From NCBI RefSeq assembly GCF_031583595.1, contig NZ_CP134145.1, positions 1,612,001 through 1,676,000 of the forward strand: a stretch of DNA of 64,000 nt, read 5' to 3'. Numbering within the stretch: the stretch's first letter is position 1; each line of letters starts with the position of its first letter. A model generated the notes under the pieces. That model had not been told where the DNA came from and did no database searches. It saw nothing but the letters and a program-made list of their open reading frames with translations. The translations under genes were made by a program, and so were the position numbers. The DNA comes from Thalassotalea psychrophila. Lineage in GTDB: Bacteria; Pseudomonadota; Gammaproteobacteria; Enterobacterales; Alteromonadaceae. Shown here piece after piece: positions 49,845 through 59,505 of this stretch.

Positions 49845-51227
49845 ATGACTGACACACCGTTAAATCCACTTTGCCAACAAGTACTTAGCTTTTTATCTAA
49901 AGATGAATTTGCTAATAAACCTGTGGTTCTTGCCTATAGTGGCGGAGTAGATTCACAGGTTTTATTACATTGCTTAACGCAAATTAAAGAATTTTTAATT
50001 GCACCTGTACACGCAGTGCATGTGAATCACGGTTTAAGTGAAAATGCTACTGCATGGCAGGAGTTTACCAAGCAGCAAGCAGAGCAGTTAGGTGTACCAT
50101 ATGTAGCTGTTGAAGTTGTGATTAATAAACAAAACCAGCAAAGCCTAGAAGCATTAGCCCGAGATGTTCGTTATCAGGCAATTACCGATAACAGTGCTAT
50201 TAATAGCATAGTATTAACAGCTCATCATCAAGACGACCAATTAGAAACATTGCTGCTTGCATTAAAGCGCGGCTCAGGTATTCAAGGCCTATCTGCAATG
50301 CAAGATGTTCGCTCCTTCAGTGGCAACCGAGTAATCGCTCGGCCATTTCTCTCGATAAGCAGAAAGCAAATTGAACAATATGCAGATGCCTTTAATTTAA
50401 AATGGATCGAAGATGAATCGAATATAAACCAAGAGTTCGACCGTAACTTTTTAAGGCAAAGTGTCATTCCTTTGCTTGAACAACGTTGGCCGCAAATAAA
50501 AAAAACCGCCAGTCGGAGTGCAAAACACTGCCAACAGGCACAAGTATTAGTTGAACAAATGGCTGAGACAGATATAAAGCATTGTCAAACAGCAGCAGAT
50601 TCATTAAATATCGATTTACTAAAGGAATTAAGTAAACAAAGATTAATTAATGTTTTACGATTTTTTATCAAATTAAACAACAAATTAGCACCTTCAGAAA
50701 AACAAATTGAAGAAGTAATAAAAACTTGTTTTAGCGCAAAGGAAGATAAAAACCCTGAAGTTAGAGTAGGGAACTATTATTTACGTCGCTTTAAACAAGA
50801 ATTATTTATTACTGAAGTTTTCAGTGATATTTCAGCGTGGCAAAAACAATTTACTATCGCTGAATTATTAAAAGAAAAAGTTGTCTCACTACCAGATAAT
50901 TTAGGTAGGCTATACTTTAGTTCAAATAATCAGCATGAAAATAGCCAAAAAAACCGATTCTTCTTGGCTTATAGCGATGGAGAAGAGAAACTAAAGGTAG
51001 CGTTTAAACATAGTAACCCTAAGTGTTTTCCGGATTTTAGACAGCAACGTCGAGAATTAAAGAAAGTACTTCAAGAACTAAACGTGCCAACATGGCAAAG
51101 AAAACGATTACCATTAATTTATATTAACGAACAACTCGCAGCCGTATTACCTTTGTTTATCGATAAAGATTTTACCGCTAATACTAAGAAAAAATGCTTA
51201 AGTATTACTTGGCATAAAGATAAATAG
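49845..51227 (+). CDS. tilS: tRNA(Ile)-lysidine synthase TilS
   Basis: A 460-aa N-type ATP pyrophosphatase that converts C34 of the tRNA-Ile CAU anticodon to lysidine. The P-loop is S32-G-G-V-D-S37, followed by VNHGLSENA, LTAHHQDDQLETLLLALKRG and GIQGLSAM. The C-terminal TilS domain is present. It follows accA in the typical order, and is separated from it by repeats (49770-49825) that may contain its promoter. Confidence 0.94.
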   Translation: MTDTPLNPLCQQVLSFLSKDEFANKPVVLAYSGGVDSQVLLHCLTQIKEFLIAPVHAVHVNHGLSENATAWQEFTKQQAEQLGVPYVAVEVVINKQNQQSLEALARDVRYQAITDNSAINSIVLTAHHQDDQLETLLLALKRGSGIQGLSAMQDVRSFSGNRVIARPFLSISRKQIEQYADAFNLKWIEDESNINQEFDRNFLRQSVIPLLEQRWPQIKKTASRSAKHCQQAQVLVEQMAETDIKHCQTAADSLNIDLLKELSKQRLINVLRFFIKLNNKLAPSEKQIEEVIKTCFSAKEDKNPEVRVGNYYLRRFKQELFITEVFSDISAWQKQFTIAELLKEKVVSLPDNLGRLYFSSNNQHENSQKNRFFLAYSDGEEKLKVAFKHSNPKCFPDFRQQRRELKKVLQELNVPTWQRKRLPLIYINEQLAAVLPLFIDKDFTANTKKKCLSITWHKDK

Positions 51228-51239
51228 AGAAGGTTGATA

Positions 51240-52451
51240 GTGAGCACATCATTATTTCAAAAAATCCAAAAAGTAAGTCTAGTAAATCAAATTATCGTGG
51301 CGATCATACTCGGTTGTATTTTAGCTGTTTTAGCGCCTGATACAGCCAAATCATTTTCGTTATTAGGTAGCTTGTTTGTCAATGGTTTAAAAGCCGTAGC
51401 ACCTATCTTAGTGTTTGTGTTGGTCGTGTCATCAATTGCTAATCAAAAGATGGACAGTGATGCCGAATTAAAACCTATTATTGGCCTTTATCTTGTAGGT
51501 ACCTTAAGTGCTGCTTTTGTTGCAGTAACAATGAGCTTTCTCTTTCCTACCTCGCTAACCCTCGATCTAGCTGGAGCTGTTGCAACACCGCCACAAGGGT
51601 TAAATGAAGTTCTTACTACATTAGCTTTTAAAATTGTAGATAATCCAATTAATGCCATTGCAACGGGTAACTTTATTGGTATTTTAGCCTGGGGTTTAGG
51701 TTTAGGTTTTGCATTAAAACGAGTCAATGATTCAACTAAATTGATGGTTCACGACATTGCTGAAGGCGTTTCAGCGATTGTCCGCGTAGTTATCAGACTA
51801 GCACCGTTAGGGATCTTTGGTTTAGTTGCCAATACTATTGCAACTACAGGTTTTACTGCGCTTGCTGAATACTCACAATTATTATTGGTATTGATTGGCT
51901 CAATGCTAATTATGGCATTAGTAGTTAATCCAATAATTGTTTTTGCAGTTACTCGTAAAAATCCGTATCCCCTTGTTTTTACTTGTTTACGTGGTTCAGG
52001 TATTACCGCTTTTTTCACCCGTAGTTCGGCGGCTAATATCCCTGTAAATATGCGCCTATGTAAGCAACTTGATTTGCATGAAGATACTTATTCGGTATCA
52101 ATTCCTTTAGGTGCGACCATAAATATGGCCGGTGCTGCAATAACCATTACAGTATTAAGCTTAGCGGCGGCTCATACCTTAGGTATTGAGATAGACTTAG
52201 CTAGTGCTTTATTACTTAGCGTAGTAGCCTCCGTATCTGCTTGTGGTGCATCTGGTGTGGCCGGTGGCTCTTTATTACTAATTCCACTAGCTTGTGGCTT
52301 ATTTGGCATAAATAATGACGTGGCCATGCAGGTGGTTGCAATAGGTTTTATTATTGGTGTTATTCAAGACTCTGCTGAAACAGCACTAAATAGCTCAACC
52401 GACGTAGTGTTTACTGCAGCGGCTTCGCACCACATTACCAAAAATTTATAA
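51240..52451 (+). CDS. sstT: Na+/serine-threonine symporter SstT
   Basis: A 403-aa member of the dicarboxylate/amino-acid:cation symporter family. It has about eight TM segments plus re-entrant loops. Motifs: [34 protein letters not shown] and [18 protein letters not shown]. These fit SstT better than DctA/GltP. GTG 51240 is chosen over TTG 51234 because GAGAAGG (51227-51233) is six bases upstream. A weak CGAAAAG/CTTTTCG hairpin follows the gene (52469-52490). Confidence 0.9.
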   Translation: MSTSLFQKIQKVSLVNQIIVAIILGCILAVLAPDTAKSFSLLGSLFVNGLKAVAPILVFVLVVSSIANQKMDSDAELKPIIGLYLVGTLSAAFVAVTMSFLFPTSLTLDLAGAVATPPQGLNEVLTTLAFKIVDNPINAIATGNFIGILAWGLGLGFALKRVNDSTKLMVHDIAEGVSAIVRVVIRLAPLGIFGLVANTIATTGFTALAEYSQLLLVLIGSMLIMALVVNPIIVFAVTRKNPYPLVFTCLRGSGITAFFTRSSAANIPVNMRLCKQLDLHEDTYSVSIPLGATINMAGAAITITVLSLAAAHTLGIEIDLASALLLSVVASVSACGASGVAGGSLLLIPLACGLFGINNDVAMQVVAIGFIIGVIQDSAETALNSSTDVVFTAAASHHITKNL

Positions 52452-52776
52452 TTATTTAATCCTAGAGGCGAAAAGTAACTATGCTTTTCGTTTCTAGCTT
52501 CTCGCTTCTTATTGAGTTATCCACTCAGCTTGTGGATAACTTTGTGCATTACCGTTATATAAAAGATCCCATCCCAATTAAACCGTGATCTGACAATCGC
52601 TGGTCAATTAATAAACATTATAGATAGCTGTATAAAAAGCCACTTTAAAAGGCATAAAAATCACACCGCTGAGTATTAAGAATGACTGTTTTGAAGAGCT
52701 TACAAAGCCTGTTAAATATGTTATTCTAGCGCCAATTTTTTTATGCTTTGAAACCCATAAGGGTTCTATCTATACA
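52452..52776. other. sstT-sirB2 intergenic region with DnaA-box-like inverted pair
   Basis: 325 bp without a gene. It holds a weak hairpin after sstT, a TTTCTAGCTTCTCGCTTC-type repeat, two converging DnaA-box-like 9-mers (52516-52540), two nearby GATC sites and an AT-rich stretch. No tRNA or open frame of note. Confidence 0.6.
52516..52540. promoter_or_regulatory. Inverted pair of DnaA-box-like sites
   Basis: GTTATCCAC (52516-52524) and GTGGATAAC (52532-52540) are exact inverted repeats separated by 7 bp. The right one contains TGTGGATAA, a perfect reverse of the DnaA box TTATCCACA; the left, TTATCCACT, differs at the last base. They could bind DnaA or simply form a hairpin at the end of sstT. 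Nothing else here looks like an origin. Confidence 0.45.
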
Positions 52777-53139
52777 ATGAAACATCTACATATGCTTCTT
52801 GCTGCCATTAGTGTGGCGCTTTTTACTTTTCGTTTTGCCCTATTGATGACCAATCCTGAAAAGCTAAAGAGTAAGTGGTTGAAAATAAGCCCGCATGTTA
52901 TCGACACATTTCTTTTTGTATTTGGGATAATTATGATGATTCAATACTCCTTATACCCTGGACAGGTAGATTGGATGACTGAAAAGTTAGTTGCTGTTGC
53001 AGCTTACATCTTTACTGGCTATTACACTTTAAAGTTAGCTCGTAATAAAACTATGCAAGTTATTGGTTATCTTGGTGCTATGGGGTGGGTGGTATTAATT
53101 GCTCGAATAGCGATGACTAAACAAAACTTTTTATTTTAA
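52777..53139 (+). CDS. SirB2 family membrane protein
   Basis: A 120-aa protein with four TM helices and the SirB2 pattern (KHLHMLLAAISVALFTFRF, PHVIDTFLFVFGI, YYTLKLARNKTMQVIGYLGA). The family's role is unclear. In E. coli the order is prfA-prmC-sirB2-sirB1-kdsA; here prfA and prmC are absent and the group starts with sirB2. Confidence 0.88.
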   Translation: MKHLHMLLAAISVALFTFRFALLMTNPEKLKSKWLKISPHVIDTFLFVFGIIMMIQYSLYPGQVDWMTEKLVAVAAYIFTGYYTLKLARNKTMQVIGYLGAMGWVVLIARIAMTKQNFLF

Positions 53140-53209
53140 TTCGATTGTAACGATCCTAATTTTAACTGCTTAACAGATAATCGTTGGGCATGAGTAATAT
53201 TTAAACTTG

Positions 53210-54022
53210 ATGAAAGATTTATTATTGTCTGAGTTAAACTCAGACCACATTAACGCAATGCAAGCCATTAACCTTATTGAAAAAAGCTTATTGGCTTTAG
53301 ATGAAACTGCTATTGCAACAAATATGGCAGATATAAATGAGTTCGTTCAACTTTTTCAATCAGAGATTGAAAATATAGACGATGCATTAGACCGAGCTGA
53401 GCATTTGCTGAACCTAATTTTTGTTGAGCAGCTATTTGTTGATCATTCACGTCCTCATTGGCCTATTAACACTCATCAGCTTAATGAAGGAATGGCTTTT
53501 CGTTCGATGGCACCAGCGTTAAAAAATTTACTGCTGCTACATATTATTCGTTGCTGTGGCTTTCAAATTGATGCGGTTTATGTACCCAATGATGTCATGT
53601 TGCGTATTGTTTGTGATGAAGACTATGCCATAATATTTAATTGTTTAGATGGCACACCAATTAACTGGTATGAGCTTGATCAACGATTGAATAATGACGA
53701 AAATCCAAATGAACATGTCACGTTAGAAGCCATTAGTGATAAAAATTTAATTGTTCAATACTTAATATCTTTGAAAAATTCATTAATTAGAGAGCAAAAA
53801 TTTTCTGAAGCATTACAATGTGTTGAGTTAATATTAGCTTTGAATCCAAATGATCCGTATCATCGACGTGATAGAGGTTTTTTATTGCAACAACTTGATT
53901 GCTTTAAAGTTGCATTTGATGACTATCAATACTTTGTTGAGCGTTGTCCTAAAGATCCACAAGCTAAAATATTACAAATGCAATTAGACATGTTCAGCAG
54001 TGTAGATACTGTTATTCATTAA
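53210..54022 (+). CDS. SirB1 family protein (diverged transglutaminase-like plus TPR)
   Basis: A 270-aa protein in the sirB1 position. The N-terminal half fits the SirB1/transglutaminase-like region (ALDRAEHLLNLIFVEQ, then the VPNDVMLRI strand), but the usual GxPxxL and PGHF-type motifs are altered. The C-terminal ~80 residues form TPR-like helices (EALQCVELILALNPNDPYHR and so on). ATG 53210 is used; TTG 53207 directly before it is an artefact of frame extension. The assignment rests on position as much as on sequence. Confidence 0.72.
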   Translation: MKDLLLSELNSDHINAMQAINLIEKSLLALDETAIATNMADINEFVQLFQSEIENIDDALDRAEHLLNLIFVEQLFVDHSRPHWPINTHQLNEGMAFRSMAPALKNLLLLHIIRCCGFQIDAVYVPNDVMLRIVCDEDYAIIFNCLDGTPINWYELDQRLNNDENPNEHVTLEAISDKNLIVQYLISLKNSLIREQKFSEALQCVELILALNPNDPYHRRDRGFLLQQLDCFKVAFDDYQYFVERCPKDPQAKILQMQLDMFSSVDTVIH

Positions 54023-54171
54023 AAAACGACCAGAGGTTGTCCTGAATTCAATGCGTTAGTATTGCCCTAAATTTATTTCAGGGTCTAATCAGGATCTAGC
54101 CGTTGTTTTGATTGCTAACAAAAACAACCCTCAGTAGAAGGGTTACTATAATTTTCATTTTCGGAGAAGAT

Positions 54172-55416
54172 ATGCATAATCAAGCGTTAATCACTAACGA
54201 TGCTTCAGTCCTTGGTTTATTGGCCATTTTACTTGGTTTAGTTTTTTATACTGCTAATAGTAGCAATCCTAAATGGCAACGATTCTATACCTACGTTCCA
54301 GCGGTTTTATTATGTTATTTTTTACCTTCTTTACTAAATACCTTCGGCGTTATTAGTGGTGAAGAGTCAAATTTATATTTTGTTGCATCACGTTACTTAT
54401 TGCCAACCTGTTTAGTGTTACTTACGTTAAGTGTTGATTTAAAAGCTATTTCAGGCTTAGGTAAAAAAGCAGTAATCATGTTCTTTACCGGTACTTTAGG
54501 TATTGTGCTAGGTGGTCCGATAGCATTATTGATAGTGGCGAGTTTTGCTCCAGATGTATTAGGTGTTGATGGCCCTGAAGCGGTATGGCGTGGTTTAACT
54601 ACTGTCGCAGGTAGTTGGATTGGCGGCGGTGCTAACCAAGCTGCAATGAAGGAAATTTACGGCGCTGGTGATAAAATTTTCTCAGCTATGATCACTGTAG
54701 ATGTCATTGTTGCAAATATTTGGATGGCAGTTTTATTAGTGATGGCCTCTAATGCAAAACAAATTGATGAAAAAGCAGGCGCAGACACGTCAGCGATTAC
54801 ACGTTTAAAAGAGCGCGTAGAAAATTTTCATGCCGAGCACTCTCGTAATCCTGCTCTTCATGATTTAATGATTATTTTAGCAATAGGCTTCGGTGTAACA
54901 GGTTTCGCTCATATCTTTGCTGATGCCATTACGCCTTATATGGTTACTAACTTTCCAGAACTAGACAAATTATCATTCCACAGTAAATTTTTCTGGATGA
55001 TAGTATTTGCTACTACCGTTGGCATTATTTTATCTTTTACCCGTTTACGTAAACTCGAAGGCGTAGGTGCCAGTAAAGTGGGCTCGGTCATGTTATATAT
55101 CCTAATTGCCTCAATTGGTATGAAAATGGACGTTACCATGATTGTTGAAGCACCGATTTATTTCGTTATAGGTGCTATTTGGATGATAATACATGCTAGT
55201 TTGATGTTATTTGTGGCTAAACTGATAAAAGCACCACTGTTTTATATGGCCGTAGGTAGTCAGGCTAACGTTGGTGGCGCCGCATCTGCTCCTATTGTTG
55301 CATCAGCTTTCCATCCTTCTTTAGCTCCGGTAGGTGTTTTATTAGCTGTTTTAGGCTATACAGTAGGTACATACATGGCTTGGTTATGTGGCCAAATTTT
55401 ACAAGTTGTTTCTTAA
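54172..55416 (+). CDS. DUF819 family membrane protein (putative transporter)
   Basis: A 414-aa inner-membrane protein with about ten to twelve hydrophobic segments and DUF819/YjcL-like motifs: TVAGSWIGGGANQAAMKEIYGA in the first half, and GSQANVGGAASAPIVASAFHP near the C-terminus, an inverted-repeat transporter style. The substrate is unknown. ATG 54172 follows a strong GGAGAAG; the frame is open upstream to 54112 but that extension is not protein-like. It is inserted between the sirB1-like gene and kdsA and is 12 bp from kdsA. Confidence 0.85.
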   Translation: MHNQALITNDASVLGLLAILLGLVFYTANSSNPKWQRFYTYVPAVLLCYFLPSLLNTFGVISGEESNLYFVASRYLLPTCLVLLTLSVDLKAISGLGKKAVIMFFTGTLGIVLGGPIALLIVASFAPDVLGVDGPEAVWRGLTTVAGSWIGGGANQAAMKEIYGAGDKIFSAMITVDVIVANIWMAVLLVMASNAKQIDEKAGADTSAITRLKERVENFHAEHSRNPALHDLMIILAIGFGVTGFAHIFADAITPYMVTNFPELDKLSFHSKFFWMIVFATTVGIILSFTRLRKLEGVGASKVGSVMLYILIASIGMKMDVTMIVEAPIYFVIGAIWMIIHASLMLFVAKLIKAPLFYMAVGSQANVGGAASAPIVASAFHPSLAPVGVLLAVLGYTVGTYMAWLCGQILQVVS

Positions 55417-55419
55417 TAA

Positions 55420-56271
<852 letters not shown>

Positions 56272-56659
56272 TATTATTTTAATTAGGCAGCGTAGCTGCC
56301 TAATTAAAATAAATGTTTACTTTATAAACAAATACCTATAAAGTTGCGTCGTTAACTATTCCCATCTTGTTTATTTAACCAATTATCATTTGATAATTAT
56401 TGTTATGCCTTTCCCTTTCACAGTCAGTCATCACGCAAAACACAAAGCTTAATCGTTGTCTGAGTTATCGATCCTATAATACCAAGTTGGTATAAATCGA
56501 TACATACTGTTGGTTATACATTTTATAAATTATAATCGTCGTTTTTTATAGCAAATTTTTAGCTATAACAATTACTACCAAGTTCAAACAATAAAAAGCT
56601 TTTTATACTAATGCGCAATTACTCCGAAAAGTAGTGCGCAAAATTAAAAGAGTTTTATT
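56272..56659. other. kdsA downstream region and leader of small 55-aa gene
   Basis: 388 bp. It contains the kdsA terminator (56276-56310), a lone ATACCAAGTTGGTAT palindrome near 56490 that resembles the ends of the MITE at 62459, a TATACT candidate -10 (56604-56609) and a TGCGCA...TGCGCA hairpin (56612-56640) immediately before the next small gene. Confidence 0.55.
56276..56310 (+). terminator. Rho-independent terminator after kdsA
   Basis: A 15-bp perfect stem ATTTTAATTAGGCAG / CTGCCTAATTAAAAT with a 5-base CGTAG loop, starting 4 bp after the kdsA stop. Confidence 0.85.
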
Positions 56660-56827
56660 ATGTCATATACATATAATGGTACGATTTATTCAATTAAATC
56701 ACCGATACAATCAATTTCTGTCAATAAACACAACATTGTGGTGACAGATCAAAAGAGTTCGCAGTTATTGAAGTTTAATAATGTGGATGATACAAAATGT
56801 TTTTTGGCGTGGGTTATTCGCGCTTAA
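56660..56827 (+). CDS. Small 55-aa protein, unknown
   Basis: An open frame of 55 codons beginning MSYTYNGTIYSIKSPI and ending CFLAWVIRA. It is preceded by AAAGAG, a candidate -10 TATACT (56604-56609) and a leader hairpin (56612-56640). It is followed by a small ACCTTC/GAAGGT hairpin (56850-56865) and a strong terminator (56885-56916). The complete single-gene transcription unit supports it being real. The protein looks like a small beta-rich soluble domain, without signal peptide or TM. I do not recognise its family. Confidence 0.6.
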   Translation: MSYTYNGTIYSIKSPIQSISVNKHNIVVTDQKSSQLLKFNNVDDTKCFLAWVIRA

Positions 56828-56884
56828 TTAATGCTTTTAGTTAAAGAGTACCTTCTTTGGAAGGTTTCTCTGAACTGAAAGAAC

Positions 56885-56916
56885 AAAAAAGCGCCGATAT
56901 AAGGCGCTTTTTTTTT
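56885..56916. terminator. Bidirectional terminator
   Basis: AAAGCGCC, 7-base loop, GGCGCTTTTTTTTT, with A- and T-runs on both sides. It serves the 55-aa gene on the plus strand and can serve the small secreted-protein gene on the minus strand. Confidence 0.88.
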
Positions 56917-57016
56917 AATTCATGGAAGAATTAACTTAGAATTGCCATGGATGGCTCGAATTCTGTAATTCATGGAAGAATTAACTTAGAATTGCCATGG
57001 GTGGCTTAAATTCTGT
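56917..57016. repeat. Exact-period 50-bp tandem duplication
   Basis: Two adjacent 50-bp units (56917-56966, 56967-57016) start AATTCATGGAAGAATT and end AATTCTGT. They differ at only a few bases (CCATGGATGGCTCG against CCATGGGTGGCTTA). Each unit can fold as AGAATT...AATTCT around CCATGG. They lie between two converging small genes. Confidence 0.85.
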
Positions 57017-57032
57017 ACTAGTCTATACCGAA

Positions 57033-57329
57033 TTAATCAGCAATCAACTCTTGATACTCTTCGTTATTATCAAGTTCGTGTTCAACTTCAAGATCAATTT
57101 GCTCTTCGTTAAGTTGAGTCATTGCAGCTATTTCAACATTTTGCTCTTCGTTCATCTCTAAACGCATTGCTTCTAAGTTGTCTTCTACGCTAATTGCAGC
57201 GATTCGAATTTGTTGTGCCTGAGCGTGACTAACAGCACTATCTTCATTGGCAGCAGCGGCATTAAAAGCAAAAAATGGTAATAAAGCAGCAGTTGCGATA
57301 GCGATAATTGTATTTGTGTTCTTTTTCAT
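57033..57329 (-). CDS. Small secreted acidic protein, unknown
   Basis: A 98-aa precursor with a clear signal peptide (MKKNTNTIIAIATAALLPFF, cleavage after AFNAAAA) and a mature part of about 70 residues that is very rich in Glu, Asp and Gln and predicted helical (NLEAMRLEMNEEQN, EQIDLEVEHELDNNEEYQEL). It is probably periplasmic. No family recognised. It is divergent from the LysR gene at 57560, sharing a 230-bp AT-rich promoter region. Confidence 0.65.
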   Translation of the reverse strand: MKKNTNTIIAIATAALLPFFAFNAAAANEDSAVSHAQAQQIRIAAISVEDNLEAMRLEMNEEQNVEIAAMTQLNEEQIDLEVEHELDNNEEYQELIAD

Positions 57330-57559
57330 GACTTAAGCCTCGTGATTAATATGGTGCTATTTAACCAGTGCAACATAAATTTAACAAGTAATGGATTGTT
57401 TACTAATGTAATAGTTTGTAACCTATGGATAAATATAGATTTATTTTATGTGTAAGTTAGAGTTAATTGCATTTTAGCTGATGGCTTAACTAGCGAAACT
57501 TTATTGGCTGATTTATAATCGCATTAGAAAATGTAATGAATAATAAGATAGCTTAACTT

Positions 57560-58477
57560 ATGCCTAATCGACTTCCCCCCCTTAACGCTCTTAAAGCTTT
57601 TGAAGCATCGGCGCGACTATTAAGCTTTACCAAAGCATCCACTGAATTATTTGTTACTCAAGCAGCCGTTTCTCACCAAATAAAATCTTTAGAGTCGCAT
57701 CTTGGGTTAAAATTATTTATGCGTAAAAATAGATCTTTGTTGCTTACAGAGGAAGGTCAATCTTACTTTTTAGACATAAAAGATATCTTTGTCTCCCTAC
57801 ACGAAGCCACACAAAAATTATTGGCAAAAAGTGAGAAGGGCGCAATCACAGTTTCCATTCAACCAAGTTTGGCAATTCAATGGTTAGTTCCACGCTTAAC
57901 TGATTTTAATAAACATAATCCTGATATTGATGTTCGAATAAAAGCCGTTGATAACGATGATAATACTCTAACCAATGATGTTGATATTGCATTTTATTAT
58001 GGTCGAGGTTCGTGGCCTAATGTGGTGGCTGATAAAATATTAACTGAATATTTAATTCCGGTATGTTCGCCAACACTATTAACTAGTGATAAGCCAATCA
58101 TCAAAGCAGTAGATTTGAAAAATCATACTTTATTACATGATTCATCGAGAAAAGATTGGAAGCGTTGGTTTAAAAGTATAAATACTCAAACCAGCAACCT
58201 TAATCAAGGACCTATCTTTAGCCACTCAGCATTGGTTATGCAAGCTGCAATTCATGGCCAGGGTGTTGCGTTAATGAATAATATTTTGGCAAAACCTGAT
58301 ATTGAGGCTGGGCGTTTAGTTGCCCCGTTTTCCCAAGTGTTGGTGAATCAAGATGCCTTTTATATTGTTTGTAGAGATGAACAGCTTGATATTGGCAGAA
58401 TCAGTCAATTTCGTCAGTGGGTGTTAAACACAATTGCAGTTGAAGAAGATGATATTAATAGCGGAGAGTTAAATTGA
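57560..58477 (+). CDS. LysR-type transcriptional regulator, GcvA-like
   Basis: A 305-aa regulator: N-terminal winged HTH (LPPLNALKAFEASARLLSFT, then TQAAVSHQIKSLESHLGLKLF) and a periplasmic-binding-like effector domain. The N-terminus is of the GcvA/AmpR subgroup. Targets are unknown; the divergent small secreted-protein gene or the downstream hydrolase are candidates by position. Its stop overlaps the next start by one base (TGATG). Confidence 0.88.
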   Translation: MPNRLPPLNALKAFEASARLLSFTKASTELFVTQAAVSHQIKSLESHLGLKLFMRKNRSLLLTEEGQSYFLDIKDIFVSLHEATQKLLAKSEKGAITVSIQPSLAIQWLVPRLTDFNKHNPDIDVRIKAVDNDDNTLTNDVDIAFYYGRGSWPNVVADKILTEYLIPVCSPTLLTSDKPIIKAVDLKNHTLLHDSSRKDWKRWFKSINTQTSNLNQGPIFSHSALVMQAAIHGQGVALMNNILAKPDIEAGRLVAPFSQVLVNQDAFYIVCRDEQLDIGRISQFRQWVLNTIAVEEDDINSGELN

Positions 58478-59118
58478 TGGCAATAACAGATGATTTATCA
58501 ATCCAACAAAATTTTGTTGATGGCGCTATCGCAACCTTGATATTTGCTCATGGTGCAGGGGCAAATATGGATAGCGTTTTTATGACTGAATTTACTCAGT
58601 TGTTAAACGAACGACATATAAACGTAATTCGTTTTAACTTTCCTTATATGCAACAGCGCTTAATAGATGGTAAACGTCGACCACCAAGTAAAATGGATGT
58701 TTTAAAGGAAAGTTATATTAATCGTATTAAGCAGCACTCACCTGAATTGCCTTTGTTTATTGGCGGGAAATCTATGGGTTCAAGAGTGGCCGCTATGGTT
58801 GCCGATGAAGATAAAGTGAGTGGTGTTATTTGTATTGGTTATCCTTTTCATCCGCAAAAAAAACCTGAAAAATTGCGCCTGGAACCTCTACAAAATACCG
58901 ACAGACCAGTAGTGATTGTGCAAGGTGACCGAGATGCATTAGGTAATAAAACCGAAATTAATGATTATGGCTTGGCGAACAATATTCATGTTTATTTTGT
59001 TGAAGATGGCGATCATGATTTAAAACCTCGGGTTAAGTCTGGTTTTACGCACTTACAACATAAAATAACCGCGGCCAATCTAATTAAATCCTTTATTGAG
59101 GAACAAAGTAAATGTTAA
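58477..59118 (+). CDS. Alpha/beta hydrolase (KANL3/Tex30-like family)
   Basis: A 213-aa hydrolase: FAHGAGANMDS oxyanion loop, nucleophile Ser99 in GGKSMGSRVAAM, Asp in VQGDRDALG and His in EDGDHDLKP. This pattern matches the small bacterial relatives of KANL3/Tex30 (dienelactone-hydrolase-like). The substrate is unknown. ATG 58477 overlaps the LysR stop by one base, and the gene overlaps DUF423 by 7 bases, so LysR-hydrolase-DUF423-rlmM form one likely operon. Confidence 0.85.
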   Translation: MAITDDLSIQQNFVDGAIATLIFAHGAGANMDSVFMTEFTQLLNERHINVIRFNFPYMQQRLIDGKRRPPSKMDVLKESYINRIKQHSPELPLFIGGKSMGSRVAAMVADEDKVSGVICIGYPFHPQKKPEKLRLEPLQNTDRPVVIVQGDRDALGNKTEINDYGLANNIHVYFVEDGDHDLKPRVKSGFTHLQHKITAANLIKSFIEEQSKC

Positions 59119-59492
59119 TGAGTATTTTATCGACGTTTTCTGGCATAATAGCCGCCGCTTGTGTTTTGATGGCCGCTTGGTTGTCTCATTCTGGGGATAA
59201 GCTATCCTTACAGCAAGTAAGCAATTTAGAAACAGCATTACTTTTTGCATTTATTCACAGCATTGCAATTTTTATTGCTGTGCTTTTATTTAACCAAACT
59301 AAACATAAACTTTGCCAATATGCGGCATGTTTGTTTGGTTTTGGTTTATTAAGCTTTTGTGGCTTAATTATTTTAAAAACATTTTTACCTATAGGCATGC
59401 TATCTAAATTGACCCCGATGGGCGGGATCGCATTTGCTTTAGGTTGGATAGTACTTGGTTTTGCTGGCTCAAAATGTCGTACTTCATCATAG
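59112..59492 (+). CDS. DUF423 family membrane protein
   Basis: A 126-aa protein with four TM helices and the DUF423/YgdD pattern (ILSTFSGIIAAACVLMAAWLSH, LKTFLPIGMLSKLTPMGGIAF, LGWIVLGFAG). Function unknown. ATG 59112 or 59118 could start it. It is directly upstream of rlmM, as ygdD-rlmM are neighbours in E. coli. Confidence 0.87.
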   Translation: MLMSILSTFSGIIAAACVLMAAWLSHSGDKLSLQQVSNLETALLFAFIHSIAIFIAVLLFNQTKHKLCQYAACLFGFGLLSFCGLIILKTFLPIGMLSKLTPMGGIAFALGWIVLGFAGSKCRTSS

Positions 59493-59505
59493 GAAATAAA
59501 AATTA

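Noticed and set aside
52452..52776. Possible replication origin
   Set aside because: Only two DnaA-like boxes are seen, and neither dnaA, dnaN, gidA nor a clear 13-mer AT array is nearby.
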